Part shown: one piece after another, positions 15,793-24,597 of the stretch
Layout: each line of letters starts with the position of its first letter
Position numbering within the stretch: the first letter of the stretch is position 1
NCBI GenBank assembly: GCA_949127735.1
Contig: CASBPX010000182.1
Location: 1 to 53,787 of the forward strand
Length of the DNA: 53,787 bases
Source: Candidatus Obscuribacterales bacterium
GTDB taxonomy: Bacteria > Cyanobacteriota > Vampirovibrionia > Obscuribacterales > Obscuribacteraceae
Direction of reading: 5' to 3'
The notes under the pieces: generated by a model
The model's database searches: none
Told to the model about the DNA's origin: nothing
Seen by the model: only the letters and a program-made list of their open reading frames with translations
Made by a program: the position numbers and the translations under genes

Positions 15793-17085
15793 ATGGCGTC
15801 GGCAAAGAAAATCGGATTGACGGTGGCGGTAGCGGCAGTTGTTGCTGCCGGCGGCTACTATGCCTATCAATATTTCCAGCCGGCAAAAGTAGAAGCGCCA
15901 TCAGCCCCGGTATTGGTTTCGGTGCCGACAGTGTCGGTCACCTCCAAGACTCTATTTAGAGAAGATAAGCTACCTGGAGAAATTGACGCCTATCAAGACG
16001 TGCTCATCTATCCCAAAATTAGAGGATTTATCAAAACCATCAACGTTGACCGCGGCTCAGTGGTAAAAAAAGGCGAAGTCATGGCCACTATGTACGCGCC
16101 CGAATATTTGGCCTCGCGCAACGAAGCCCTGGCGCGAGTGGCCGCAGCTAAAGCTGCCGTTGCTTCAGAAGAATCAGATTTGCAAGACCTGCAGGCCGAC
16201 TTGAAAAAACGTCAGGCCAATTTATTAGCGGATCAATCTACTTTTCAACGAGTTTATGCAGCATCGCTTGTACCAGGTGTGGTGGCTGACAATGACGTGG
16301 TGCAATGGTCGCAGTCAGTTGAAGCAGACAGGCAGGAAGTCAATACTTTTATCAAGCGCATCAATGCTAAAGCTCACGAAGTGACCATGCGCAAACAAGA
16401 GCTAGCCGCGCGCATTAAAGGTTTTGAGAATTATTCAGATTTCGCCTCATATCTGGAGATTACCGCCCCGTTCAACGGTTACGTCACCGAACGCAAAATG
16501 CACGTGGGCAGTTATGTCGGTCCTGATGGGAGCGGCGCTTATCCTCCCATTTGTCGTGTTAAACAAATGGATTTATTGAGAGTGATTGCGCCAGTGCCAG
16601 AAGTTGACACTGCTGGTGTGGTTGTCGGTTCGCAGGTGCCTTTTTCAGTTTCAGCTTTTCCCGGCCGCAAATTTATGGGCACAGTTGCTCGCATCAGCAA
16701 CAATCTCGACAAAGATACCCGCACAATGCCTGTTGAACTAAACTATTTCAATCCTGATTTTGATGTTTTGCCTGGCATGTTTTGCAATATTTATTGGCCC
16801 ACTAGGCGCAAACAAACATCGCTTTTTGTACCGCTTGAAGCGGTGGTATCAACTCCGCTCAATACTTTTGTTTGCAAGGTTAAGGGCGGCGTGGTGGAAT
16901 GGGTGACAGTGCGCAAGGGTCAGACCATGGATGGCAATGTAGAAATTTTCGGTAATGTTCAAGCCGGAGATATGGTGGCACAAAAAGCCAGCGAAGAATT
17001 GCAAAACGAATCAAAAGTGATTGCTGAGCCTATAAGCTCGGTGCAGTCGCTCAACACCAAAGCGCCGGCTAGCATGTCGCAGTAG
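15793..17085 (+). CDS. RND efflux periplasmic adaptor (membrane fusion protein)
   Basis: 430 residues. An N-terminal hydrophobic anchor (IGLTVAVAAVVAAGGYYAY) is followed by the lipoyl half-motif near IYPKIRGFIKTINVDRGSVVKKGEVMATM. A long alpha-helical hairpin rich in Ala/Gln/Leu (about 110-215) follows, then the second lipoyl half (ITAPFNGYVTER), a beta-barrel (VPEVDTAGVVVGSQVPF) and a membrane-proximal domain. This is the classic HlyD/AcrA adaptor order. The extra-long hairpin fits contact with a TolC-like duct. AGGAAG lies upstream at good spacing and 14 bases separate it from the pump gene, so the adaptor is last in the operon, the reverse of the usual adaptor-first order. Confidence 0.92.
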   Translation: MASAKKIGLTVAVAAVVAAGGYYAYQYFQPAKVEAPSAPVLVSVPTVSVTSKTLFREDKLPGEIDAYQDVLIYPKIRGFIKTINVDRGSVVKKGEVMATMYAPEYLASRNEALARVAAAKAAVASEESDLQDLQADLKKRQANLLADQSTFQRVYAASLVPGVVADNDVVQWSQSVEADRQEVNTFIKRINAKAHEVTMRKQELAARIKGFENYSDFASYLEITAPFNGYVTERKMHVGSYVGPDGSGAYPPICRVKQMDLLRVIAPVPEVDTAGVVVGSQVPFSVSAFPGRKFMGTVARISNNLDKDTRTMPVELNYFNPDFDVLPGMFCNIYWPTRRKQTSLFVPLEAVVSTPLNTFVCKVKGGVVEWVTVRKGQTMDGNVEIFGNVQAGDMVAQKASEELQNESKVIAEPISSVQSLNTKAPASMSQ

Positions 17086-17093
17086 TTTTTCAG

Positions 17094-17121
17094 AAAAAAT
17101 ACCTTTAAAGGTATTTTTTTT
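17094..17121. terminator. Bidirectional Rho-independent terminator
   Basis: AAAAATACC and GGTATTTTT form a near-perfect stem around TTTAAA, with an A run before and a T run after. It sits between the ends of the adaptor gene (+) and the small membrane-protein gene (-) and should stop both transcripts. Confidence 0.85.
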
Positions 17122-17618
17122 CAATTGAACAATGCCGCATCACGGGCCGATGCTACTAGCCAATTGATTACTCCCGGCACAGCCAGGGCTACGATGACAA
17201 CGAGTGGGCCGGTTAAAATCATTGCCCAACCCCAAATTCTTTTGCCTTTCATAAAGAGAAGCACGATACCCACTGGTACCAGCAAACAGGCAGGCACCCC
17301 GCATGCCAGTGCTAAAATCTCGATACCGTTAGCGATAATATTTAAAAGGGCTTCAAGATTGGCGAGATTGTTTACTCGCACTGTTCCTGGAGTATTTGGA
17401 GAATTATCACCGCTCGATTTTTCTGAATTGAAGTCTGGTTGTTCGCTAGCGACCGGTTGTGCTGTGACATCTTTGGGCTTTTCGATGGTGGTCTGGGTCT
17501 GGATCTGAGTCTGTTCGAGTGGTGCCGCGGTTTTGCCAGCATGTGGTTTTGCCCCAACTTCAGATTGCAGGCAAAAGAATGTCGATAAAACTAAGGCCAG
17601 GGCCAGTAAAGAGCGCAA
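17121..17618 (-). CDS. Small exported/membrane protein of unknown function
   Basis: 165 residues from a TTG start with GGAGG five bases upstream, which settles the start. A signal peptide (ALALVLSTFFCLQSEVGA) is followed by a Gln/Thr/Pro/Ser-rich linker to about residue 85. Two transmembrane helices come next (about 100-122, ILALACGVPACLLVPVGIVLLF, and 128-152, WGWAMILTGPLVVIVALAVPG), separated by the short basic turn MKGKR. This gives a periplasmic disordered tail on a hairpin anchor. No known family recognised. It starts nine bases after the TPR gene, so it is co-transcribed with it and perhaps with the RlpA-like gene further up. The downstream bidirectional terminator ends the unit. Confidence 0.7.
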   Translation of the reverse strand: MRSLLALALVLSTFFCLQSEVGAKPHAGKTAAPLEQTQIQTQTTIEKPKDVTAQPVASEQPDFNSEKSSGDNSPNTPGTVRVNNLANLEALLNIIANGIEILALACGVPACLLVPVGIVLLFMKGKRIWGWAMILTGPLVVIVALAVPGVINWLVASARDAALFN

Positions 17619-17627
17619 AAGAACCTC

Positions 17628-19118
17628 CTACTTTGTTGTCAAAATTTGCTCTGCGCGCGCTTGAGCGGCGCTTGATTCGGTCTCGTCACCAAGGCTACGC
17701 AAAACTTGAGCGTAGTCTTTAAGGCAGGCCGCCAGTAGGGGATCATGGTCACCTAAAGCGCCTTCAGTGCTGGCAACTGCCCATTTGTAAAATGTACGGG
17801 CATCTTTCAATTTATCTTGCGAATAGTAGAGAAATGCCAGATCGTTCAGCACTCTGGCGGTCTCAATATTATTGGGCCCCAGGGCAGATTGGCTCTGGCT
17901 CAAGGCTGTGCGATATAGTTCTTCTGCTTCCGACCATTTGCCCTGATGCGACTTAACCGATGCCATTGTAGCCATGGTGCGAATCGTAAGAATGTTGCTC
18001 AGACCATAAGTATTTTTGTAGATGGTTAAAGCCCTGGTGAGCAGAGCATCGGCATCGTCATAACGCTTGTTGGCAATGTAAAAGAGAGCGAGTCCGCTCA
18101 AATCGTTTGCTACTGATGGGTGAGTATTTCCCAGCGATTGCACATCAGCAGCAATTTTTCGCTGATAAAATGCTTCACCTTTGCCATAGTGATTTTGATC
18201 AAAAATGGCTTCGCTCATAGTGTTATAGGCTGGCGACAAAGCTTGTGCCGTGTAGTTTTGATTGAGGCCACGCAGCAAAATCTGCGGTTCTTGATCGGTT
18301 CGATTGTTGTGGCCAGCATTCAATTTACTGGTGTTTTCACTCTGCCAGCTCGAAGTAGCGTTTTGATTTTTTTCGCTGTCACTAAGTGGACTTTTAATTT
18401 TGTCCTGGCCTACGTCATGGCGAAAATCGTTAAGTAAATCTTGATTTGATTGGTCGGCGCCTTTGATCAAATCTTTGTATTCGCCAATCAGCCCTGGCAG
18501 TTGATTGCTGGCTTCCAGGCTGGGCTCTTTCATCAAAATTGACATGGCGCGTTTATAGTGTTTTGCCGCAGGCTCGCGAAATCCGGCTTTGTAAGTTGAG
18601 CGGGCCAATCTATGCAAACTCGAGACAATCTCAGGGCTGTACGGTCCGTAGTTTTTTTCATTGAGCTGAAAGGCACGCTGATAATAAGGCATGGCAGCTG
18701 CCGGATCGCCTTCGGATTCTTGCACTGAGCCGATAGCAATAAGTGCTGGGGCAATACGGCTGCTATTTTTGCCATATTTTGCTTCCAGTACGGAGAGCAT
18801 TCTTTGATAAATAGTTTGAGCTTCTGCCGTTTTATTGCGCAGAGCTAGCGTGTCGGCCAGGCGATTGAGACATTTAGCCAGGTCGTCAGCATTACGGTTT
18901 TGTTTTTGCACATCGGTCAGAGCCAGGCGAAAAAGTCTTTCGGCCTCCGGCAGATTCTGCTCGTTGAGAGCGGTTTGCCCGTTGGCGAAATTTGTTTGCC
19001 AGGATGCCGCACCGTTGTCAGCTGCAATGGCGCAAGGAATGAAATTGGGCATGAAAGTGCCGCCGGCACATTGGGCCATGAGAGCAAGTGACAACCAAAT
19101 TTTGAGCCGACGACGCAT
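17628..19118 (-). CDS. Exported TPR protein, paralogue of the 8.6-10.1 kb gene
   Basis: About 496 residues from the ATG at 19118 (MRRRLKIW); TTG or GTG codons at 19130 and 19127 could add four residues. The signal peptide runs to about residue 30 (SLALMAQCAGG..CAIAA). TPR units cover about 35-210, then comes a Ser/Asn/Gln-rich linker (about 225-285), then a second TPR block of five or more units (HPSVANDLSGLALFY, LNDLAFLYYSQDKL). The layout and many motifs match the gene at 8569-10098. It lies between the RlpA-like gene and a small membrane-protein gene on the same strand, so a periplasmic or envelope scaffold role is plausible, though no partner is proven. Confidence 0.85.
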   Translation of the reverse strand: MRRRLKIWLSLALMAQCAGGTFMPNFIPCAIAADNGAASWQTNFANGQTALNEQNLPEAERLFRLALTDVQKQNRNADDLAKCLNRLADTLALRNKTAEAQTIYQRMLSVLEAKYGKNSSRIAPALIAIGSVQESEGDPAAAMPYYQRAFQLNEKNYGPYSPEIVSSLHRLARSTYKAGFREPAAKHYKRAMSILMKEPSLEASNQLPGLIGEYKDLIKGADQSNQDLLNDFRHDVGQDKIKSPLSDSEKNQNATSSWQSENTSKLNAGHNNRTDQEPQILLRGLNQNYTAQALSPAYNTMSEAIFDQNHYGKGEAFYQRKIAADVQSLGNTHPSVANDLSGLALFYIANKRYDDADALLTRALTIYKNTYGLSNILTIRTMATMASVKSHQGKWSEAEELYRTALSQSQSALGPNNIETARVLNDLAFLYYSQDKLKDARTFYKWAVASTEGALGDHDPLLAACLKDYAQVLRSLGDETESSAAQARAEQILTTK

Positions 19119-19175
19119 TTGCTCCACCAAAAAACAGATTAGAGCATCATTATACAGTTGACTTGCTGCTTGCTA

Positions 19176-19592
19176 TTACTTGTCGTCTTGATCCAGCACT
19201 GTGCATTCCACATAGGCTACGCCTCTTGAAATAGTGCCCAGATTTGTGGCGGCTTGCTTCGATAAATCCATTACCCGCTTGCAGTGGAAGGGGCCACGGT
19301 CGTTGACTTTGACAACGACGCTTTTGCCGGTTTTGGGATCTTCGACCATCACTTTGGTACTGAACGGCAAGCGCAGGTGAGCAGCGCTGAGCTTGTGCAT
19401 GTTAAAAATCTCGCCCGAAGCGGTTTTTTTGCCGTGAAATTGCTCGCCATACCACGAAACATTGCCCTTAAATTCTTTCGGTACCCGAGCATGCGGCTGA
19501 GCGGCGATCAAGACACCACTCTTGGCATAAGCCGCATCAGAGCTCGTCAAACAAGTAAGGGCCACCCCACTCAAAAACAATTTATAAGACAT
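19176..19592 (-). CDS. RlpA-like double-psi beta-barrel protein
   Basis: About 138 residues from the ATG at 19592, chosen because AGAGG lies eight bases upstream and the signal peptide (SYKLFLSGVALTCLTSSDAAYA) follows; a more upstream in-frame start is less likely. The mature part holds the RlpA signature: GNVSWYGEQFHGKKTASGE, then LPFSTKVMV, VKVNDRGPF and RVMDLSKQAA. RlpA enzymes cleave denuded peptidoglycan glycan strands at septa in some bacteria; the conserved His (QFHG) and Asp (NDRG) of the active centre are present. There is no C-terminal SPOR domain, so septal targeting by SPOR is not available. First gene of the minus-strand unit that continues with the TPR gene. Confidence 0.9.
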   Translation of the reverse strand: MSYKLFLSGVALTCLTSSDAAYAKSGVLIAAQPHARVPKEFKGNVSWYGEQFHGKKTASGEIFNMHKLSAAHLRLPFSTKVMVEDPKTGKSVVVKVNDRGPFHCKRVMDLSKQAATNLGTISRGVAYVECTVLDQDDK

Positions 19593-19747
19593 GAAGGTCG
19601 CCTCTCTTGCTCGTGATGCCAACTTGTGGGTAACTACGACTATGCCCGCTCTTAATGCAATTTATCATCTACCACCGTACTTTTGCCAGGTGGACAGTTT
19701 GTGAACCATGCGGCATATAATTATTGCTTCCAATCGGGTGAGCGGCT

Positions 19748-20020
19748 ATCGACATTATTCACTTCCTGCTTTTTCTTTTAGTTTCGGCTGTATGTGCCGG
19801 TTTAGCTTCACGCATGGTTCCTGGTATCGGGCGCAATGGTTTCTTTGCTGCGGCTCTAGTCGGAATCGTCGGCGCCTGGATCGGTGAAATGATTATCGGC
19901 CCGGTAGGCCCGAGTGTTGAAGGCGTGCCGCTTATTCCGGCAATCGTGGGCTCAGCCATTTTTATTTTTGCCATGTATTTGATTGCGCGTTTATTTCAAA
20001 AAAACAGTCGCAAGAGCTAG
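19748..20020 (+). CDS. GlsB/YeaQ/YmgE-family small membrane protein with apparent ATC start
   Basis: Three transmembrane helices rich in Gly/Ala. The conserved block MVPGIGRNGFFAAALVGIVGAWIGE and the last helix IPAIVGSAIFIFAMYLIAR are typical of this 80-90-residue family, which is linked to envelope stress but has no proven reaction. The only ATG is at 19814 and would remove the first helix. The frame stays open upstream to a TGA at 19739-19741 and encodes IIHFLLFLLVSAVCAGLASR, the expected first helix. No ATG, GTG or TTG exists there. An ATC at 19748 has GGTGAG five bases upstream and gives a 90-residue protein of normal length. The start is thus either a rare AUC codon or a sequence change; the conventional call would be 19814-20020. 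It precedes the methyltransferase by six bases. Confidence 0.72.
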   Translation: MDIIHFLLFLLVSAVCAGLASRMVPGIGRNGFFAAALVGIVGAWIGEMIIGPVGPSVEGVPLIPAIVGSAIFIFAMYLIARLFQKNSRKS

Positions 20021-20026
20021 GCGAGT

Positions 20027-22159
20027 ATGGCCAGACCACGCCGCAAAAGATCTGCTATAGATCCTTCACTGGCGGCTGCAAGTCAGTTGTTAACGCGCCA
20101 TCTTGCGCATTTAAGTGGTGCTGCACGAACTATAAAATTGGTGGAGTTTATCGAAAAATCCGCCCAGATTTTGATATCTGGACCTGCAGGTAGTGATTCT
20201 AGCGAACAGCAACAAATGGTCGATTTTGGCCAGGCTTATGCCGTCCATCAGGTCGAAAGGCTGCACGCACTTGGTTATAACTTTGCTACTCGAGATGGTT
20301 TGCTCGCTTTCTTTCTTTGCCAGCTTTTTGAAAAAGTTCGCCATCAGCCTGACCAGGTAAGAGGTTTTAAAAAACGCAAAGACGCCGCGTATTACACACC
20401 CGCTGCTCTTTCTTATTATATGGTGCACAGCGTTTTTGCCGGACATTCCTTAGATTTTGTCCGATTACGGGTGCTGGATTTTTGTGCCGGCAGTGGTGCA
20501 CTGCTGATTGCCGCTCTCGAATATTTAGCTCAACTAAAGTTAGCTCAAGCAGAGTTAGCTGAACAAGTGACGGTTTTTACTCGACTGCAACTTTTAGAAG
20601 CCCATATTTTTGCCATTGAAATTGACCCCCTCACATTGCGCACTTGCAAAGCCGCACTGGCTGTCGCGTGTAGAGTCGAGACGCAATTGCTGCCGCCAAG
20701 TAATTTTTTACAAGCTGATGGCCTGACTGTGGCACTCGAGCCCTGTCAATTTGTGTTGATGAATCCGCCCTGGAGCGAATCTGCTTACAAATTATTTGTG
20801 CAACGCGCCAGCGAAGTGCTCGCGGAAAGTGGTCATGCTGCTGTGCTAACCCCGGCCGGCCTATACTGTGATCAGGGTGCTGAGCCCCTGCGACGACTAT
20901 TGCTAGAGCGTTATTGTTGGCAAAGCCTTGAAGGTTTTGTTAATGCCGATACAGTTTTTGCTGTTCATCCAGAATATGAATATGCTTTGTCGATTTTTTC
21001 TAAATGTGCACCTGCTGATTTTTTTAAGGCTCGCTTTGCCTTGAAAGCAGATGACCAATTAATTGGAAATAGTCAGTGGCTGCAGTACCCGAAATCTCAA
21101 ATTGAGCGCCTGAGCCCTGATGTGTTGGCTATTTTACCTTGCCAAACTCAAAGGCAATTAGAACTTTTTGCTGCCGGCGCAAGCAGAAATGCGCGCTTAC
21201 ATCAGCTGCATGCAGACGGTTTGCCTCAAATGCAACGGGGTAAACATATGCAGCCTCAAGTTGAAATTGAACCATCTAAGTGGAGTTTTCGCTTCGCCCG
21301 CGACTTTGATATGACCATTGACCGTGAGCGCTTTATCACAGTTGAAAGTGCTCTGGCTGCTGGCTTCTGCCCTGATGGTAGTGGTCGTTATCTAAAAGGA
21401 TTCGGAGACGACCAAGAAATTTTGCTGCCATTAATTGAAGGTCGGATGTTGGGTCAATATACAGTGACCGCTAAATACTGGATCTCCGGAAGCGGACGTC
21501 ACTCTTTGTGGCGCGACGCTGACAAAGGAAAAGAAAGAGCTGTAATTGGTGCTCGGTATCTTGTCAGAGCTGAAGAATTTGATTGCCCTCGATCGCGCAT
21601 AGGCTTTGTATCGGTGACAAGTGCCAGCAATAGTCGTTCGATGATTGCTGCCGTGTTGCCTGCCTATCCTGCGGGCAATTCTGCACCGACCATGGTATTT
21701 ACTGGAGAAAAACCAGAATATTATGCGCTGATTCTCACCGCAATTTTAAATTCTCTTTGTTTCGATTATTTTCTGCGCACCAGACTTAGTGGCAACAATC
21801 TCAATTATTTTTTGCTTGATCAATGCTTTGTGCCTGATGCACTGGTGCGCAGTCGATTTGAAGGAATACCACAAGAAGCCAGGCAGTCTCTGGATCTGTT
21901 GTATGAAATTGCATCGCAAGTCTCAGGCCGCGATGATGCTTCTAGCAGGCAGAAACGCCCCTTGCTTGAGGCGGTGATAGCAAGACTATATGGTCTAAGT
22001 GCCGCTGATTTTGCTGAAATGATGCAGGGCTGCCTGACTGAAGGTGAGCCTGTACATGCCCGTGGTTTCCATCGTGTAGACAAAGAGTTGCCTTTGAAAG
22101 AGCGCCTGCCTTATCTTGCCTATCAGGCTTTGATAGCGATGGAGTCGACAGTGGCATGA
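20027..22159 (+). CDS. N6-adenine DNA methyltransferase, solitary (type IIG/Eco57I-like)
   Basis: 710 residues. The SAM-binding motif I is VLDFCAGSGALL (near 155), motif II is the acidic IFAIEIDP, and motif IV is NPPW (about 246-249), the N6-adenine catalytic tetrapeptide. Before them is a helical region ending in RKDAAYYTP, the motif X-like segment of this family. The C-terminal half (about 390-620) should be the target-recognition part (KYWISGSGRHSLW, YLRTRLSGNNLNYF type blocks). No nuclease PD-(D/E)XK motif is seen at the N-terminus and no restriction or specificity gene lies beside it, so it looks like an orphan methyltransferase. The recognition sequence cannot be predicted. It shares a transcript with the GlsB-like gene. 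Confidence 0.87.
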   Translation: MARPRRKRSAIDPSLAAASQLLTRHLAHLSGAARTIKLVEFIEKSAQILISGPAGSDSSEQQQMVDFGQAYAVHQVERLHALGYNFATRDGLLAFFLCQLFEKVRHQPDQVRGFKKRKDAAYYTPAALSYYMVHSVFAGHSLDFVRLRVLDFCAGSGALLIAALEYLAQLKLAQAELAEQVTVFTRLQLLEAHIFAIEIDPLTLRTCKAALAVACRVETQLLPPSNFLQADGLTVALEPCQFVLMNPPWSESAYKLFVQRASEVLAESGHAAVLTPAGLYCDQGAEPLRRLLLERYCWQSLEGFVNADTVFAVHPEYEYALSIFSKCAPADFFKARFALKADDQLIGNSQWLQYPKSQIERLSPDVLAILPCQTQRQLELFAAGASRNARLHQLHADGLPQMQRGKHMQPQVEIEPSKWSFRFARDFDMTIDRERFITVESALAAGFCPDGSGRYLKGFGDDQEILLPLIEGRMLGQYTVTAKYWISGSGRHSLWRDADKGKERAVIGARYLVRAEEFDCPRSRIGFVSVTSASNSRSMIAAVLPAYPAGNSAPTMVFTGEKPEYYALILTAILNSLCFDYFLRTRLSGNNLNYFLLDQCFVPDALVRSRFEGIPQEARQSLDLLYEIASQVSGRDDASSRQKRPLLEAVIARLYGLSAADFAEMMQGCLTEGEPVHARGFHRVDKELPLKERLPYLAYQALIAMESTVA

Positions 22160-22303
22160 AGTCCAGAATGAGTTTCGTGATAAAAAGCTTCCTCAATCTG
22201 CCAATCTGGGTGCGTTATGCACTAAAAGCTTAAATGAGTGGATTACCAGCGTCATTGAGTCCGCTGCATCGGTTTGACTTTAACTCTACAAAACCAGATT
22301 AGT

Positions 22304-23728
22304 TTATTGAGTTCCTGAAGGCACCATTTCACTACGCCTGGACAATTTACTATCTTGAGGCGATTGAAAGCGGCCGTAAGCAGCCAGCACCGATTCCAGC
22401 ATAGGCAACATTCGTGTAACTTGACGCGTACGAATTAAAAGATCCCATACAGGCTCGAATTTTTTCCAACCGCCGGCATAAGAAAGGTGCCGCAGTTGTG
22501 CATGCATATCGCTTTTCTTGGTGGCACTTTTAAAAAGATTACTCCAGCTGTAAAACTCTCTATAGGCGTGCCAGTAGCCGCGCTCTAAACTCTCAGCTGA
22601 AAGTTTGGCCGGCTTGTAAACAACGTGCCTGGTATCGTAGAGATCCCACTGCTGATGCAACATTCTATTTTCTGCCACCATTCGCTTATACAGTTCGGTG
22701 CTGGGATATGGTGTCATGATGTGAAAGGTAGCAGTTTCGACACTATTAGCCACTGCCCAGTCGACGGTGCGATCGAAGACAGTTTCATCGTCGTTATCCA
22801 TGCCAAATACAAAGCTGCCGTTCACCATCACGCCACAATCATGCACTCGTTTTATGGCTGCACCATAATCACGATTCAGATTCTGGTATTTATCATGATC
22901 GCTTAAATTAGTAGAATCTAGAGTTTCGAAACCGACAAACACACTGCGCAAACCTGCTCTGGCTGCTTTCTCAAGCAAGTCGGGTTTGAGAATGGCCTGC
23001 ACGGTAGAAGCAGCTTGAAACACTTTTCCCATGCCAATCATGCCGTCAAAAAGTGCATTCGCGAATCGTTCGTTGCCAAGCAAATGGTCGTCTAAAAAAT
23101 AGATGTGTCTACCAGGCAAGCGATCGATTTCGGCCAGAGCTTCATCAACTAGTTGAGTATAAAAAGAGCGGCCACCACTGTAGAAGGCCTCTTTGTAGCA
23201 AAAGTCACAAGTATGAGGGCAACCCCTTGATACCACAATTGAATTGGGACACAAGTAGCGCTCTCTTTTAATCAAGTCTCGGCGAATTGGCGGTTTTCCA
23301 TCTAAAGTGCGCACTGATGCCACGTATCGTTTCTCGGGGCACCTTGCGCGAAAGTCGGTAAGAAACCGAGTCCATGCGTCGCCGGCCGGTCCGAGAATAA
23401 TGGTGTCAGCATGCTGCGCCGCTTCATCTGGTAGAGAAGTAACGTGCAAACCGCCCATCACTACATAACAGCCTTTGTTTCTGTAGTGATCGGCAATTTG
23501 ATAAGAGCGATAAGCGGAAGTAATGTAGGCCTGGATCACTACTAGATCTGGCTCATCATCTAAAGTTAGCTCTTCGACATGCTCGTCGACGATGGAGATT
23601 TCGTCATCGTTGTTTAAATAAGCAGCCAGGGTCGCTAAACCCAGAGGAGGGAAAAGAGAATATTTGATTGGCCGAAAAAAGGGACTTTTAGCCTCAGTCA
23701 GAGCCGACAGAATCATTTTTACTTTCAT
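22304..23728 (-). CDS. B12-binding radical SAM protein
   Basis: About 474 residues from the ATG at 23728 (MKVKMILSALTE). A GTG at 23761 overlaps the stop of the upstream gene as GTGA and would add 11 residues, so the start is uncertain. Residues 1-140 form a cobalamin-binding Rossmann-like domain (FPPLGLATLAAYL, VVMGGLHVT). The radical SAM core follows with its cluster motif CPHTCDFCY, giving C-x3-C-x2-C, then GFETL and FGMDND motifs. The C-terminal region resembles the extension seen in HpnJ/HpnP-like and DUF4070 enzymes. Members do methylations and other radical chemistry on lipids and natural products. The coupled upstream gene is unknown, so the substrate cannot be named. Confidence 0.9.
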   Translation of the reverse strand: MKVKMILSALTEAKSPFFRPIKYSLFPPLGLATLAAYLNNDDEISIVDEHVEELTLDDEPDLVVIQAYITSAYRSYQIADHYRNKGCYVVMGGLHVTSLPDEAAQHADTIILGPAGDAWTRFLTDFRARCPEKRYVASVRTLDGKPPIRRDLIKRERYLCPNSIVVSRGCPHTCDFCYKEAFYSGGRSFYTQLVDEALAEIDRLPGRHIYFLDDHLLGNERFANALFDGMIGMGKVFQAASTVQAILKPDLLEKAARAGLRSVFVGFETLDSTNLSDHDKYQNLNRDYGAAIKRVHDCGVMVNGSFVFGMDNDDETVFDRTVDWAVANSVETATFHIMTPYPSTELYKRMVAENRMLHQQWDLYDTRHVVYKPAKLSAESLERGYWHAYREFYSWSNLFKSATKKSDMHAQLRHLSYAGGWKKFEPVWDLLIRTRQVTRMLPMLESVLAAYGRFQSPQDSKLSRRSEMVPSGTQ

Positions 23729-23757
23729 AATTTGCCCTGTTTGAACTACTAAGGCTT

Positions 23758-24456
23758 TCACGTATGCGGTAATTTGAATTTTTTTAGCTGCAGCACTTCG
23801 GGCGCAAAGTTCATAGTCTCAAGCACTCGGCGCATACGTCTGCGCACAAGTGTTAGCGGATGTATCTCCACAACACTGTCAAAGCGCTCATCATCAGAGG
23901 CCAGAACATGGAGCGGCTGAGCTTTGATATATGCGTGAACATCTTCCTGGCACGTGAATTTGTTACTTATTTCTTCTGGTATTTGCTTAATTTCTCGCTC
24001 AAGTTCAGGATGCTTGGTGAAGACCACCGCTTCACGGACACCGGTCCAGCCCTGCTCAATTGACTCGATATTCATCTGCCATATGCAGTCCTCAAATGGA
24101 ATCCAGATAATGCCGATAAAATGCATCGCCATGCCCTTATCGATGGCACGATATTTAAATATGCCGTGCAAAGTGTCGACACTGGATATTGTTGTTTTGT
24201 CGAGACAGAGCATGACACCACCGTATGAAGTACATTGATTGCCGTAAAAAAGACGCGCGGCGTCCATATCGTCCAGGTCAAAGGGCCAGTCTGCTCTTCC
24301 CTCATACTGTATTAATTGAACTACTCCAGACGGGTTTTGCCAGAATATCTTAGAAGGCTCATCCACCAATACTTGGAAGTCGCCATTGTCAAACTTGACC
24401 CAGCTGATGGGCAGTGATTGCTTGCCTTTGTCGAATAGTTTGCCGAAAATATTCAC
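23758..24456 (-). CDS. Conserved-looking protein of unknown function, coupled to the radical SAM gene
   Basis: 232 residues from a GTG start. Soluble, no signal peptide or membrane helix. It is rich in aromatic residues (FWQNPSGVVQLIQYEG, FIGIIWIPFEDCIWQMN) in a beta-rich N-terminal two-thirds. A charged helical part follows (KHPELEREIKQIPEEI), ending in a basic stretch (LVRRRMRRVLE). No family recognised. Its TGA overlaps a possible GTG start of the radical SAM gene, indicating translational coupling and a shared pathway. A role as an accessory or substrate-binding partner of the radical enzyme is possible but not shown by sequence. Confidence 0.7.
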   Translation of the reverse strand: MNIFGKLFDKGKQSLPISWVKFDNGDFQVLVDEPSKIFWQNPSGVVQLIQYEGRADWPFDLDDMDAARLFYGNQCTSYGGVMLCLDKTTISSVDTLHGIFKYRAIDKGMAMHFIGIIWIPFEDCIWQMNIESIEQGWTGVREAVVFTKHPELEREIKQIPEEISNKFTCQEDVHAYIKAQPLHVLASDDERFDSVVEIHPLTLVRRRMRRVLETMNFAPEVLQLKKFKLPHT

Positions 24457-24529
24457 TGGATTCTTCGCCTAATCGTCGTCTTCGCTCAGGAACTCTTCCC
24501 GAGATACTTACCCACCCTGTCTTCCTTGT

Positions 24530-24569
24530 TAAACTTCTCACTAGCTAAACTTCTCACTAGCTAAACTTC
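24530..24569. repeat. 16-bp tandem direct repeat, 2.5 copies
   Basis: The unit TAAACTTCTCACTAGC occurs at 24530-24545 and 24546-24561, and its first eight bases again at 24562-24569, without mismatches. It lies in the short intergenic region before the small Cys-rich gene. It could be a binding-site array or simple slippage. Confidence 0.9.
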
Positions 24570-24597
24570 GTCTATCCCAATACAATTCAGTTTGACT

